From Candidatus Acidulodesulfobacterium acidiphilum (lineage in GTDB: Bacteria > SZUA-79 > Acidulodesulfobacterales > Acidulodesulfobacteraceae), in assembly GCA_008534395.1 (NCBI GenBank), contig SHMQ01000002.1:1-64000 (forward strand): a DNA stretch of 64,000 nt. The letters run 5' to 3'. The notes beneath the pieces are model-generated. The model saw only the letters and a program-made list of their open reading frames with translations, was not told the DNA's origin and made no database searches. Below are positions 18,227 through 25,912 of this stretch, piece after piece; within the stretch, counting starts at the first letter, position 1; each line of letters starts with the position of its first letter. The position numbers were made by a program, and so were the translations under genes.

Positions 18227-18304
18227 TTATTGACACCCCGCTTTAATTAATTTTTTCTTTTTAATTTTAACCGTCTTGATTTGTTTTTCTTTTTCTTTAT
18301 CCAT
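18227..18304 (-). CDS. Possible 25-residue Lys-rich small protein
   Basis: Short frame starting ATG 18304, 1 bp downstream of the preceding gene's stop codon, and ending 1 bp before the traV start. The product (MDKEKEKQIK...AGCQ) has about 12 Lys. No RBS is visible, but stop-start proximity on both sides would allow coupled translation. It may merely be an operon spacer. Confidence 0.25.
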   Translation of the reverse strand: MDKEKEKQIKTVKIKKKKLIKAGCQ

Positions 18305-18305
18305 A

Positions 18306-19112
18306 TTATTTAAAATTTTTAAAGATATTGCTCTGAATTTTCTTGACGTTTACGGTTTTAATACCTAAAAGGCTGTAAATTTTACCTATATTAAGCCCTA
18401 AAACCGCCTGATTTTTTATTATGAAATACGGCACTCCGAAAATAGAGAATTTTTGCGCCAAAGCGGTATCATATTCAAGCCTTTTCATCGCATAGGTAGA
18501 CTGCTTGAATTTAGGCGGTATATTGCCAGACTTGGTTAAATAAACTTGTTTTACCATTATCTTGTTTAATAAGGCCACTCTTTGTTTATTATTTAAATGC
18601 TGCATTTTAGTAAAATAATAGAGTTCCATTTCTGTAGAATGCGGATGTATGGACGGCTGCGGTATTAAAAATAAATATCTCGTCATTTTATTTCTTAATC
18701 TTTTCGACTCTGTGGTAAGTCTTTCAAACGCCCTGCAATAAGGACAGTCTATATTTGCAAATTCTATTACTTTAACCGGACCGTGTCCTATCTTAATGGC
18801 TTTTGCCAAATCAACGTATTTTGCAATCTTTTCCGCTTTAGACGCCTGAATGCCCGCCATAGATTCGTTAGTTAAATTCTTGCCGGTATTAGTCCAAATC
18901 TGACCGAATACTAAGAGTTTTTTAGACGGATAGACGTAAACTATCTGTCCGTTAGGCATTAAAGCCCCGTAAAGTCCTTGAATAGGCGTAGTTAAAACTT
19001 TAGAAATTTTGGTATGCGGTAGTATTGCTTGAATAGTATTTAAAGATATAGCATAAACATTAACCGTTAAAGAAAATACCGCCATTAAGGTTAAAATAAA
19101 TAATTTTTTCAT
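18306..19112 (-). CDS. DsbC-like periplasmic thiol:disulfide isomerase
   Basis: 268 residues with a signal peptide (1-21). An N-terminal DsbC-type dimerisation region (SKVLTTPIQGLYGALMPNGQ, then VYVYPSKKLLVFGQI) is followed by a thioredoxin fold with CPYC in ANIDCPYCRAFE and cis-Pro in FGVPYFIIKN. F-type T4SS carry a DsbC-like protein (TrbB, or a DsbC homolog in SXT-type elements) that shuffles disulphides in Cys-rich components such as TraH, TraV and TraN. Its ATG overlaps the traB TGA by 4 bp and GGGGGC is the RBS. Confidence 0.88.
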   Translation of the reverse strand: MKKLFILTLMAVFSLTVNVYAISLNTIQAILPHTKISKVLTTPIQGLYGALMPNGQIVYVYPSKKLLVFGQIWTNTGKNLTNESMAGIQASKAEKIAKYVDLAKAIKIGHGPVKVIEFANIDCPYCRAFERLTTESKRLRNKMTRYLFLIPQPSIHPHSTEMELYYFTKMQHLNNKQRVALLNKIMVKQVYLTKSGNIPPKFKQSTYAMKRLEYDTALAQKFSIFGVPYFIIKNQAVLGLNIGKIYSLLGIKTVNVKKIQSNIFKNFK

Positions 19113-20395
19113 TTTTTAGCCCCCTTTTTATTAGGTTTATTATTAGATTTATTGCTTTCGATATTATTTTTATAAGTCGCATAAAATCCATGCGTTAATA
19201 CCAGCGTTAATTTTCTCCCTGCGCCTACGACTACCACAGGCATCATAGAATTCGCCATTTTAGAATAAAATTTAGAGAGTTCTCCCGCAGCAGTACTTAA
19301 ACCTTGACCTAATCCCGCTTCGCCTACGTTAGACGGATTAATAGTAGAAGTAGAACCTAATGCCGAATAGCTCATAGTTTCCGACTGCATACTCACGACA
19401 TTGGCAAACCCTTGCATAATTCCCGCCATAAACTCTCTTGCGAGTATTGCTCCCTGTTTCGTTACGACCTTGCCTCTTAATCCGACTTTGCCGTGTTCGC
19501 CTACGATATAGCCTTTAATAGGAGCGGATATATGTTTATTCCCGCCCTTGACTATACAGGACAAATCGGTAGTCCTTAAATATACCCTTTCGCTTGAGAG
19601 CGACCCGTAACCCTCGGCTATAACGAAACACCCTTTCATAGATAAGCGGTATTGGTTAGGCAAAAACGATAAATTAGTAAGCCTTATAATCGTAGGATAA
19701 GGATTAGACTTGCCTTTCATACTCGCTGGGGCGTCTAAACCGTTAAGAAGGATCCCTTGAGTAAATGTTCCCGCCGGAACGTAAAAACCCCCGATACTTT
19801 TTTTTTTATTTTTTTTGGTATTCTTGGGCGAAGAATTTAAAATAGTATTAATAGGGTTTGTTATCGGCACTATTTGAACCTGCGGCTTTTTGCCGGGGAC
19901 GGGCGGAGACGCAAATTTAGAATTATTATTGTTGTTGTTAAACGGAAGCGGCGGCGTAAAGACCCCTCTTGGCGGCTGATTAGGCGTTTTACTTACGCCT
20001 TTTGCGCCGTTCGTAGAATGAATTACCGCAACGTCATGAAGTTCTTTTTGATATACTTTATTCTGTTTTTCTAAATTTTTTATTTCGGCGTTATTTTCCT
20101 GAAGCTGGTTTTCGCCTTTTGCCACCCAGCTTTGCTTAGATAATTTATTGACGTTTATTATACTTGCTACCGGAGATTTTTTTGTCTTAAGCATAACAGG
20201 CCTGTTTCTCATAAATAAAAGAGCTATTACTATAACAACAACGGCTACGCCGCTAAACATCGCTATTTTTACGAATAACTGCCACGACTTTTCGGTTTTA
20301 AACTTAGAGCGTAAATTAGCTATAAAAGCATTGCCTTTCTTTTCGCCGTCTTCGTCGTCGTTTAAGTCGTTATTTAAATTCAAATCGTCAGACAT
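19109..20395 (-). CDS. traB: TraB, T4SS core scaffold (VirB10 family)
   Basis: 428 residues. Acidic cytoplasmic N-terminus, one span (about 42-62), coiled-coil segment (NQLQENNAEIKNLEKQNKVYQ), Pro-rich linker near 140-170 (TPPLPF, SPPVPGKKPQVQIVP), then the conserved beta domain: FYVPAGTFTQGILLNGLDAP, CFVIAEGYGSLSSERVYLR, and SAPIKGYIVGEHGKVGLRGK. TraB spans the envelope, linking inner membrane to the TraK/TraV outer-membrane complex. GGGGG RBS. Order traK-traB is canonical. The Asn/Lys-rich C-terminus is unremarkable. Confidence 0.93.
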   Translation of the reverse strand: MSDDLNLNNDLNDDEDGEKKGNAFIANLRSKFKTEKSWQLFVKIAMFSGVAVVVIVIALLFMRNRPVMLKTKKSPVASIINVNKLSKQSWVAKGENQLQENNAEIKNLEKQNKVYQKELHDVAVIHSTNGAKGVSKTPNQPPRGVFTPPLPFNNNNNNSKFASPPVPGKKPQVQIVPITNPINTILNSSPKNTKKNKKKSIGGFYVPAGTFTQGILLNGLDAPASMKGKSNPYPTIIRLTNLSFLPNQYRLSMKGCFVIAEGYGSLSSERVYLRTTDLSCIVKGGNKHISAPIKGYIVGEHGKVGLRGKVVTKQGAILAREFMAGIMQGFANVVSMQSETMSYSALGSTSTINPSNVGEAGLGQGLSTAAGELSKFYSKMANSMMPVVVVGAGRKLTLVLTHGFYATYKNNIESNKSNNKPNKKGAKK

Positions 20396-20398
20396 ATT

Positions 20399-21322
20399 TT
20401 ATTCCCCCATGATTAAAAGTCTTGTGAATGTATTTTTAAACAGATGTTCGTTGGATAAAGAAATAGCAAGGATATTGCTCTTTAGATAAAGAAACTCTTT
20501 ATTGGATAAAGAAATTTCGTTATTAGAGAGATTTTTAATTAAATATTCGTAAACGCTAAATTTACCTTTATATTTCTTTATAAGTTTTATCGCTATTTGC
20601 GGATAATTGGATTTATAAACTATATCCGTTTTTTTAGGCATATACCCTTTAGGAATCCGTTTTGCGTAAATATCCCTGAATACTTTTGCCACGTATTTAG
20701 AAAAACCGCCGCTTGAATGAAAAGAGCGACTTTTTTGCCCTAAAACGCTGTTTACGTAAATAGTCTGGGGCGGAATATTCTTAGGAATAAGGAGCAGCGA
20801 TACTACGGAATTTCCCGATTTAAATAAAACCGAACTCGGTATTTTAGGATATACGACTTTTTTAACCGCTCCGGATTCTATCATATAGGGAGAAAAAACG
20901 ACTACGGCGTCTTTGCCGTTTAACGTTATGGAAACGTCGCCGGTCTTTGACGTTCTGGCATAATCTATATAATGATTAAAGCTGATTCTGTTAATAAAAG
21001 CCCTCGACAGATAAATCGTCTTGGTCTGACCGGATTTTACGCTGATATGGACCGCATTTACCGTAGCCGGTAGATTTAATAACTTTTTATTTTCGACAGG
21101 CAACGGCGGAAGCGCAACATTAGTTTTCTTTTGAACGGCATTGTCCGTTTTTTTAGGACGGCTACGCCTGCCCTTTATGCCTCCGCTTTTTACTTTGGGG
21201 GGCGCGGGATACAAAGGACGAGCGTAACCGCTCGGAGGTGCTGCGAGAAAAAAAACGGCTAAAGAAAATAAAAATAAATAATGCTTAATATGCTTTCTTT
21301 TGATATGAAATAGACTGGACAT
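20399..21322 (-). CDS. traK: TraK, T4SS secretin-like protein
   Basis: 307 residues with a signal peptide (about 1-34). The mature protein shows the TraK/VirB9-like layout: a Pro/Lys-rich stretch, then beta-rich segments (TVNAVHISVKSGQTKTIYLS, INRISF, VVFSPYMIESG) and a C-terminal domain. TraK joins TraV and TraB in the outer-membrane ring. Start ATG 21322 lies inside the 3' end of traE and has GGAGAG upstream. At about 300 residues it is longer than F TraK (about 240). Confidence 0.8.
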   Translation of the reverse strand: MSSLFHIKRKHIKHYLFLFSLAVFFLAAPPSGYARPLYPAPPKVKSGGIKGRRSRPKKTDNAVQKKTNVALPPLPVENKKLLNLPATVNAVHISVKSGQTKTIYLSRAFINRISFNHYIDYARTSKTGDVSITLNGKDAVVVFSPYMIESGAVKKVVYPKIPSSVLFKSGNSVVSLLLIPKNIPPQTIYVNSVLGQKSRSFHSSGGFSKYVAKVFRDIYAKRIPKGYMPKKTDIVYKSNYPQIAIKLIKKYKGKFSVYEYLIKNLSNNEISLSNKEFLYLKSNILAISLSNEHLFKNTFTRLLIMGE

Positions 21323-21839
21323 AAAACTCTCCGTTTTTAATTAAATATTTTATTTTTAAGGTTTTTTGATAGCTTTTGCTCTTATCCGTTATTACCCTTA
21401 TAAGAGTTCCTCCGACGTAAATAATATGATGTTTAACCTTTATAGTCTGAGGAAAGAACGCCTGAGAAACTGAAAGCGTAGCAAGCGCTTTCATCTGCAC
21501 TAAAAGTTCCGTTTTTAAAGCATTATAGTTAGGCGGATAGGCAAATTGCAAAAAAAGGTTGAGTTGCGTTTTATAATTGTGAGGCGTTAAATCTAAAAGC
21601 GTCTGGGACAAATACTGCCCCATATCTATAGCGTACCCTTTAGAAACGTGAGAACCGCTCACGTAAAAAGCTTTTTTCACTTTAGGCGGCAATATTATAG
21701 TCTTTGAGTTGCTCGTCAAGCGGAATATCATAAACATCTGAACGATTATAACCAAAGACATAGCGATAACCGCTATCCTCATAGTCCAAGTCTGCAAAAT
21801 CGCTCTGTCTAATTCACGTTTAAAATTTTTCCATTCCAT
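21285..21839 (-). CDS. traE: TraE, T4SS inner-membrane protein (VirB5/8-like)
   Basis: 184 residues. Start ATG 21839 is chosen because AAGGG precedes it; an ATG 9 bp upstream has no RBS. One N-terminal span (about 22-42, ending FRLTSNSKTIILPP), then a periplasmic domain with SGSHVSKGYAIDMGQYLSQT and LTPHNY, the characteristic TraE pattern. TraE is an inner-membrane component needed for pilus assembly. It overlaps both the OmpA-domain gene upstream and traK downstream. Confidence 0.88.
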   Translation of the reverse strand: MEWKNFKRELDRAILQTWTMRIAVIAMSLVIIVQMFMIFRLTSNSKTIILPPKVKKAFYVSGSHVSKGYAIDMGQYLSQTLLDLTPHNYKTQLNLFLQFAYPPNYNALKTELLVQMKALATLSVSQAFFPQTIKVKHHIIYVGGTLIRVITDKSKSYQKTLKIKYLIKNGEFYVQSISYQKKAY

Positions 21840-22395
21840 AAATAACAACCCTTCTGTCTTTGAGATTGATTTTAGAGATATAGCAACATTTGCCGTATCC
21901 GAATATTTTTATATTTTTAAGACCCAAAAATCGTTCTGCGGTTTCGGCTCTTTCCAATGCCAATTTATTGTTGTACGCTTTTGTTCCGAAGTGATCCGTA
22001 TAGCCGGTTATAGATTTCACTTTTATTTTTTTTCCGGCTATAAGCTTTTTAATTTTATTAAGTTTTTTTGAAAGCATTTTATTTATTACAAATGAATTAA
22101 ATTTAAATCCGTAAACCGTTAATTTGACGGGTTTAAACTTAACAACATGTATGGCGCTTGCGTTTCCTTTAAGCAAATACGCCATCTTTTTTAAAGCTCC
22201 CGCTACCGAACCGTCCGCCGTCTTGCTAACCGGCTTTTGAAACTTCGTTAAGCTTTTATTTCTTTGAAATACGTAAGTTAATGACGGCACGTATGTTGCG
22301 CCGTAGTTATAAGCCCGCTGTCTTGTCTTCGCAAAAGCGTTTCCCGCAAAGACAAGACAGACCGTTAAAGCTATTAATAAGATTTTTTTCTGCAT
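21820..22395 (-). CDS. OmpA C-terminal-like domain protein inserted in tra core
   Basis: 191 residues: signal peptide (1-22, ending NAFA), a linker, then an OmpA/MotB-type peptidoglycan-binding domain: SITGYTDHFGTKAYNNKLALERAETAERFL is recognisable through GYTD-x5-YN-x2-LA-x2-RA. The usual F order is traA-traL-traE. Here this gene sits between traL and traE, overlapping traE by 20 bp. A peptidoglycan anchor for the transfer channel is plausible. AGGTAAAA precedes the ATG. The domain call is firm; the role is inferred. Confidence 0.82.
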   Translation of the reverse strand: MQKKILLIALTVCLVFAGNAFAKTRQRAYNYGATYVPSLTYVFQRNKSLTKFQKPVSKTADGSVAGALKKMAYLLKGNASAIHVVKFKPVKLTVYGFKFNSFVINKMLSKKLNKIKKLIAGKKIKVKSITGYTDHFGTKAYNNKLALERAETAERFLGLKNIKIFGYGKCCYISKINLKDRRVVIYGMEKF

Positions 22396-22401
22396 TCTTT
22401 T

Positions 22402-22680
22402 TTACCTGATGATAAATTTTTGATACGCTTTTATATTTTTTTTTACGTTTAAATAGCCGAACCAGTACGAAAAATGGGTAAAATACCCTTTGATATTTTC
22501 CTCTTTAAATTTTGCGTATTTAGCCGCTATTACGACTCCTATGAGAGCCCCGAAAATAGCCTGATGAAAAATAATAATACTGCCGAAAGTAAGCAAAAGT
22601 ATTATTATTCCTTCCTGCATTTCCCACCAGAGAAATTGGATAGGGGCGTCTATGTATTTAGGTATTCTTTTAAATTCCAC
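22402..22680 (-). CDS. traL: TraL, T4SS inner-membrane protein
   Basis: 92 residues, starting at GTG 22680, with GGAGG at 22690-22686. A longer in-frame ATG at 22731 would overlap the pilin gene and lacks an RBS. RIPKYIDAP near the N-terminus is the TraL signature. One strong hydrophobic block (about 20-48) follows and KYAKFKEENIKGYF begins the C-terminal part. TraL is a small inner-membrane component that works with TraE and TraA. Located directly after the pilin gene, as in F. Confidence 0.9.
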   Translation of the reverse strand: MEFKRIPKYIDAPIQFLWWEMQEGIIILLLTFGSIIIFHQAIFGALIGVVIAAKYAKFKEENIKGYFTHFSYWFGYLNVKKNIKAYQKFIIR

Positions 22681-22690
22681 GCTTACCTCC

Positions 22691-23077
22691 TTAGATAACA
22701 GCTCCCGCCAAACTGGCGCCCATCGAAGCAAGACTCAATACGATTTCCGGTATAAGAAAGAAAACTATGATAGCAATGATAACGACTACGAAAACCGTCC
22801 AGTGCTTGGATATCATCATTACGACACCAAAAAGCCCCATTAATATCGCTACTATAATACCAGGTCCGCCGTATATGAAACCCATTATCGTATTATAAAG
22901 GTCAGAAAAGCTGCCGCTTGTTACGTTTACGGTCGCAGCGGTAACATTTTTACCTATTAAAGCAAACGCAAATAAAGCTAATACGGTAAACATCAATAAA
23001 ATTCTTGCCTTTGTGTTTTGTTTTAAATTCAATTCAAAGTTTGAAATTGAATCGTTGATTTTTTTAACTGTCTGCAT
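22691..23077 (-). CDS. traA: TraA-like propilin
   Basis: 128 residues with the propilin layout of F TraA/VirB2. A long leader (about 1-48) has a basic stretch, a hydrophobic segment and likely cleavage after VTAA. The mature part of about 80 residues has two hydrophobic helices (GPGIIVAILMGLFGVVMMI and FVVVIIAIIVFFLIPEIVL) joined by a short polar loop, ending SMGASLAGAVI. It is followed by traL. The S26 peptidase at 14.3 kb is a likely processing enzyme. Sequence identity to F TraA is not evident, so the call rests on topology, size and order. Confidence 0.78.
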   Translation of the reverse strand: MQTVKKINDSISNFELNLKQNTKARILLMFTVLALFAFALIGKNVTAATVNVTSGSFSDLYNTIMGFIYGGPGIIVAILMGLFGVVMMISKHWTVFVVVIIAIIVFFLIPEIVLSLASMGASLAGAVI

Positions 23078-23116
23078 TTTTTTAACTCCTTCAAAAAAGA
23101 ATATTAATTAAAATAA

Positions 23117-23151
23117 AGCGGCTTTTCTATTTACGAAAAAGAAAAGCCGCT
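23117..23151 (-). terminator. Hairpin between beta-barrel gene and pilin gene
   Basis: Perfect 12-bp inverted repeat AGCGGCTTTTCT / AGAAAAGCCGCT with an 11-nt loop. On the minus strand it is followed by TTTATTTTAATT, so it can act as a factor-independent terminator or attenuator. It sits between the beta-barrel gene (stop 23158) and the traA start (23077), and may set pilin transcript levels or stabilise the mRNA 5' end. Confidence 0.65.
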
Positions 23152-23157
23152 GAAAGT

Positions 23158-23991
23158 TTAAAAATCGTAGTGAACGCCTATCTGAACGCCGTACTGATGA
23201 GTCATGGAAGACGGCTCGTAAAATACGTTGCTCGTGTTTGAATGTTTAAAAAACAAAGCTGAATAATAGATGTCTCCGACTAAAGAAAGATTATCGGTAA
23301 GTCTGTATCTTGCGCCTTCGGCTACCGTATAACCGTTCTCTCCGGATAAGTTAAACTCAAGATTATTACCGATAAAATAATCGCCTATAAACCCATGCAA
23401 TCCTTTAGTAGTGGCCGTTCCGTTAAAACCGTCAAGATATTCAAGTTTAAATACGTTAGAAACCTTAGGCGTAAAAGCGTAAATGTTTTTATACGTAAGA
23501 CTTAAATATTTGACCTGATAGCTTTCGTCATAACCGGTTGCTCCTCCTGAAAAAGACGAATTAGCCGCCATAAAGTCGTGATTCATATCGCCCAAAGACA
23601 AATATAATTCATTCTGCATAAGCCCATTCATAAGACGCGGATCAATACCTGCGCCAACTGAAAAATTATTTAAAGCATAGTGAACATTACCCGTCGTGGC
23701 CGTTCCGCCCTGCGTGGCGCCAGTATAAGTTGCGGGAACATAACCAAACGAACCCCTTAAAGATAAGAGAAATAAATTATTGTGGTAGTTAAACCTCTGG
23801 ACCAAAGAATAGTTAGTCCCCGAATCTGAATCTCCCGCCGTCTCGCCGTAAGCGAAATGTCCTACGCCTACTTTAGTGTTAGACGTCCAATAGGTATAAC
23901 CGTGGGCGTAGCTTGTAGCCGCAAAGGTTAAACTTAAAACCAAAGCCAAAGCGACCGATAAAAACTTTTTCTTAAACAATTTTTTTCTCAT
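23158..23991 (-). CDS. Outer-membrane beta-barrel protein
   Basis: 277 residues with a signal peptide (about 1-29, ending YAHG region). The rest is alternating polar/aromatic beta strands rich in Tyr, Asn and Gly, ending in the classic C-terminal YGVQIGVHYDF with terminal Phe, the signal for outer-membrane insertion. GGAGG RBS. It directly precedes the pilin gene. It may be a receptor, adhesin or porin used in mating. No specific family is recognised. The barrel fold and location are well supported by the terminal Phe and periodicity. Confidence 0.75.
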   Translation of the reverse strand: MRKKLFKKKFLSVALALVLSLTFAATSYAHGYTYWTSNTKVGVGHFAYGETAGDSDSGTNYSLVQRFNYHNNLFLLSLRGSFGYVPATYTGATQGGTATTGNVHYALNNFSVGAGIDPRLMNGLMQNELYLSLGDMNHDFMAANSSFSGGATGYDESYQVKYLSLTYKNIYAFTPKVSNVFKLEYLDGFNGTATTKGLHGFIGDYFIGNNLEFNLSGENGYTVAEGARYRLTDNLSLVGDIYYSALFFKHSNTSNVFYEPSSMTHQYGVQIGVHYDF

Positions 23992-24022
23992 AATACCTCC
24001 GTTTAAAATTAATTTTTATTTT

Positions 24023-24337
24023 TTATACAACAACTGCCGTTCCGTAAACCGTGACCGCCGTTATGTAATCGTTACTGTTTGAAACGATATTCTGCACGTC
24101 GATTCTTATGCCTTCTACAGCGTTTGCCCCATTATCGCTGGCATTTGCCGTCATTTTTTCTATCGCTTCTTTGATAGTCTCATCCGTCGAATTTGCAAAC
24201 ACATCAAGAAACCCGCCTTTTTTGACTTCGTAGGAACTTTTAAATGAGTCAATAAACTTTTCCGAATAAATTGCCGTTCCTCTGACAATGCCTTTTACTT
24301 CTTTTACGTTTTCTAATTTTGTGCTCGATAATTGCAT
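24023..24337 (-). CDS. YbjQ/UPF0145 family protein
   Basis: 104 residues, the normal size of the YbjQ family. Motifs seen: VKGIVRGTAIYSEKF near the N-terminus, a central helix with ANSTDETIKEAIEKMTANA, then GANAVEGIRIDVQNI and TVYGTAVVV at the end. Members form pentameric rings and have been annotated as heavy-metal-binding; the physiological role is unknown. AAAGGAGG RBS and a sigma70-type promoter 30 bp upstream (24367-24395). It is the first gene of the transcript that leads into the beta-barrel and tra genes. Confidence 0.85.
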   Translation of the reverse strand: MQLSSTKLENVKEVKGIVRGTAIYSEKFIDSFKSSYEVKKGGFLDVFANSTDETIKEAIEKMTANASDNGANAVEGIRIDVQNIVSNSNDYITAVTVYGTAVVV

Positions 24338-24366
24338 AAAGCCTCCTTTAAATTTAAATTAATTAA

Positions 24367-24395
24367 AAAATATCATTTTAATAAATCTATGTCAA
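24367..24395 (-). promoter_or_regulatory. Sigma70-type promoter for ybjQ-tra genes
   Basis: Minus-strand TTGACA (24395-24390), 17-bp spacer, TATTTT (24372-24367) with TGA before the -10. The predicted start is about 23 bp from ATG 24337. Near identity to the 25156-25184 and 5727-5755 promoters extends across the whole spacer, so a shared regulator is possible. Confidence 0.75.
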
Positions 24396-24415
24396 TACAT
24401 AAATTAATAAAAAAG

Positions 24416-25126
24416 TTATTTTGCTTCAAAACGCAATATTTTCTGCACTACGGCGTTAAGCAAACCGCTTGTAAGCTGTCCCGTCCAATGAAAAACTATT
24501 TTATGGTGCATTATAAAAAACGATTGAGGAACTTCGTTTATTCCGCCGTAGTCTTGCAATTCCAAAATATTTGCGTGGACTATAGGATAAGTTAAGCCGT
24601 CGTCAAACTGTTCGACGAAGTTTTTGACTCCGTTTTTAAGGACGTTTACGTTTATGCCTATTATCAATACGTTCTTTTTATTTCTTTTATAAAATCTATT
24701 AAGCATAGGCAATTCCGCCCGGCAAGGCGGACACCAAGTAGCCCAAAAATTTAATATAATTACTTTTTTATGGATTTTGTTTAAATCGATATATTTATAT
24801 CCGGAAAGTTTAGGGTTAAACACGTTGCCTCTTATATTTGGAGCCTTTGGCGTATAAGCGTAGGATTTTTGAGATAAAGCAAAAAAGGCGAGAAATAAAA
24901 CAATTAACGAAAGAGCAGTCTTAAAATAACTTCTTTGTATAGTATTTTTTTTACGGACCAAATAAAAATTTTTATAATGTTGATATATATAATGTTCTTT
25001 CGTTAAGGAATCTACAATATCCGATAAAACCTCTTTAGAAAATTTTGACTTCGACTGTAATGCCGTAAAAGTAATACCCGGATTTTCCGATATAATCTTG
25101 CAAACTAATTTTTGATAACTATCCAC
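24416..25126 (-). CDS. wHTH - transmembrane - TlpA-type thioredoxin fusion
   Basis: 236 residues, starting at GTG 25126 with GGAGG upstream. Residues 1-60 look like a winged helix: two helices, ITFTALQSKSKFSKEVLSDI as a putative recognition region, and a wing near YIYQHYKNFYLV. Residues about 67-87 are one membrane span. Residues 95-236 are a TlpA/ResA-like thioredoxin with FWATWCPPCRAELP (Cys132 and Cys135) and cis-Pro in EVPQSFFI. The topology places DNA binding in the cytoplasm and the thiol pair in the periplasm, like ToxR-type one-component regulators. This combination is unusual. It is the first gene upstream of the tra operon and has its own promoter. Confidence 0.8.
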   Translation of the reverse strand: MDSYQKLVCKIISENPGITFTALQSKSKFSKEVLSDIVDSLTKEHYIYQHYKNFYLVRKKNTIQRSYFKTALSLIVLFLAFFALSQKSYAYTPKAPNIRGNVFNPKLSGYKYIDLNKIHKKVIILNFWATWCPPCRAELPMLNRFYKRNKKNVLIIGINVNVLKNGVKNFVEQFDDGLTYPIVHANILELQDYGGINEVPQSFFIMHHKIVFHWTGQLTSGLLNAVVQKILRFEAK

Positions 25127-25155
25127 GTGAGCCTCCTTTTATTAAGGTTATAAAA

Positions 25156-25184
25156 AAAATATCATTTTAATAAATGTTTGTCAA
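25156..25184 (-). promoter_or_regulatory. Sigma70-type promoter for the wHTH-thioredoxin gene
   Basis: Minus-strand TTGACA (25184-25179), 17-bp spacer, TATTTT (25161-25156), extended -10 TGA. The leader is about 23 nt to the GTG start. The whole block matches the promoter at 24367-24395. Confidence 0.75.
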
Positions 25185-25203
25185 TACAAAAAAATAATAT
25201 AAA

Positions 25204-25890
25204 TTAAATAACATTAGAAATTTGTCCAAATCCAAGTCCCATTTTATATCCTAAAAATTCAGGCAAGCGATAATTTGATATAAAAGATAAATACATAACA
25301 GGCAAAATTTTGTCTTTATATTTAATATTTTTAAAAACGAATTGATTATTTTGATTTTGAAAATAAATTTCTATTTTATCTAACAAATCAAATGGCAATT
25401 CGCTATTTAAATATTCTTTTGCTTGAAAAATAACGCTGTCTATTATTCTGCGCTTAAGATATTTTATAAAATCGGTTTTATCGCTTTTTTGGGAAACGTT
25501 AAACAATATCTTATATTCGGTATTATTAACTCCCAGAACGAATGGCGTTCTGCTCTTATAAAATACCATTTCCTTTTTATCTGCAAACGATAGGTAATTG
25601 TCGTAACTTACATCTACCTTATTGATTTTTTCGCCGTAACAAACAAAATTTCCTGAATTTAATTTATTGGCTAAATCGCCTATAACATCTATAGACTCTT
25701 TATCTGATTTTGCAAATGTGATTTCAAAAATATTTCGATAAGGTTTAGAATAAATAACAGGCGATAGACCCTTACCATGATACATAACAAAATCTTTATC
25801 TTTTTCATCTGCGATAGAACCAATAAAATTTCTGATATCTCTTGAATCAAAACCGGATAAATTATTTGATAACGTAACTTTAATTTTCAT
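25204..25890 (-). CDS. Cas6-like CRISPR RNA endonuclease (Csf5-like)
   Basis: 228 residues. Cas6-type features: beta-rich N-terminal half, a C-terminal half with FLGYKMGLGFGQISN as the Gly-rich loop close to the C-terminus, and length in the Cas6/Csf5 range. It would cut the pre-crRNA within repeats. It is the last gene of the type IV operon, and the CRISPR array lies directly upstream, with the nearest repeat ending 22 bp before ATG 25890 and AGGAGG in between. A catalytic His is not certain by eye. Called from the glycine loop plus locus context. Confidence 0.78.
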   Translation of the reverse strand: MKIKVTLSNNLSGFDSRDIRNFIGSIADEKDKDFVMYHGKGLSPVIYSKPYRNIFEITFAKSDKESIDVIGDLANKLNSGNFVCYGEKINKVDVSYDNYLSFADKKEMVFYKSRTPFVLGVNNTEYKILFNVSQKSDKTDFIKYLKRRIIDSVIFQAKEYLNSELPFDLLDKIEIYFQNQNNQFVFKNIKYKDKILPVMYLSFISNYRLPEFLGYKMGLGFGQISNVI

Positions 25891-25912
25891 AAAACCTCCT
25901 AAAATTAATTTT

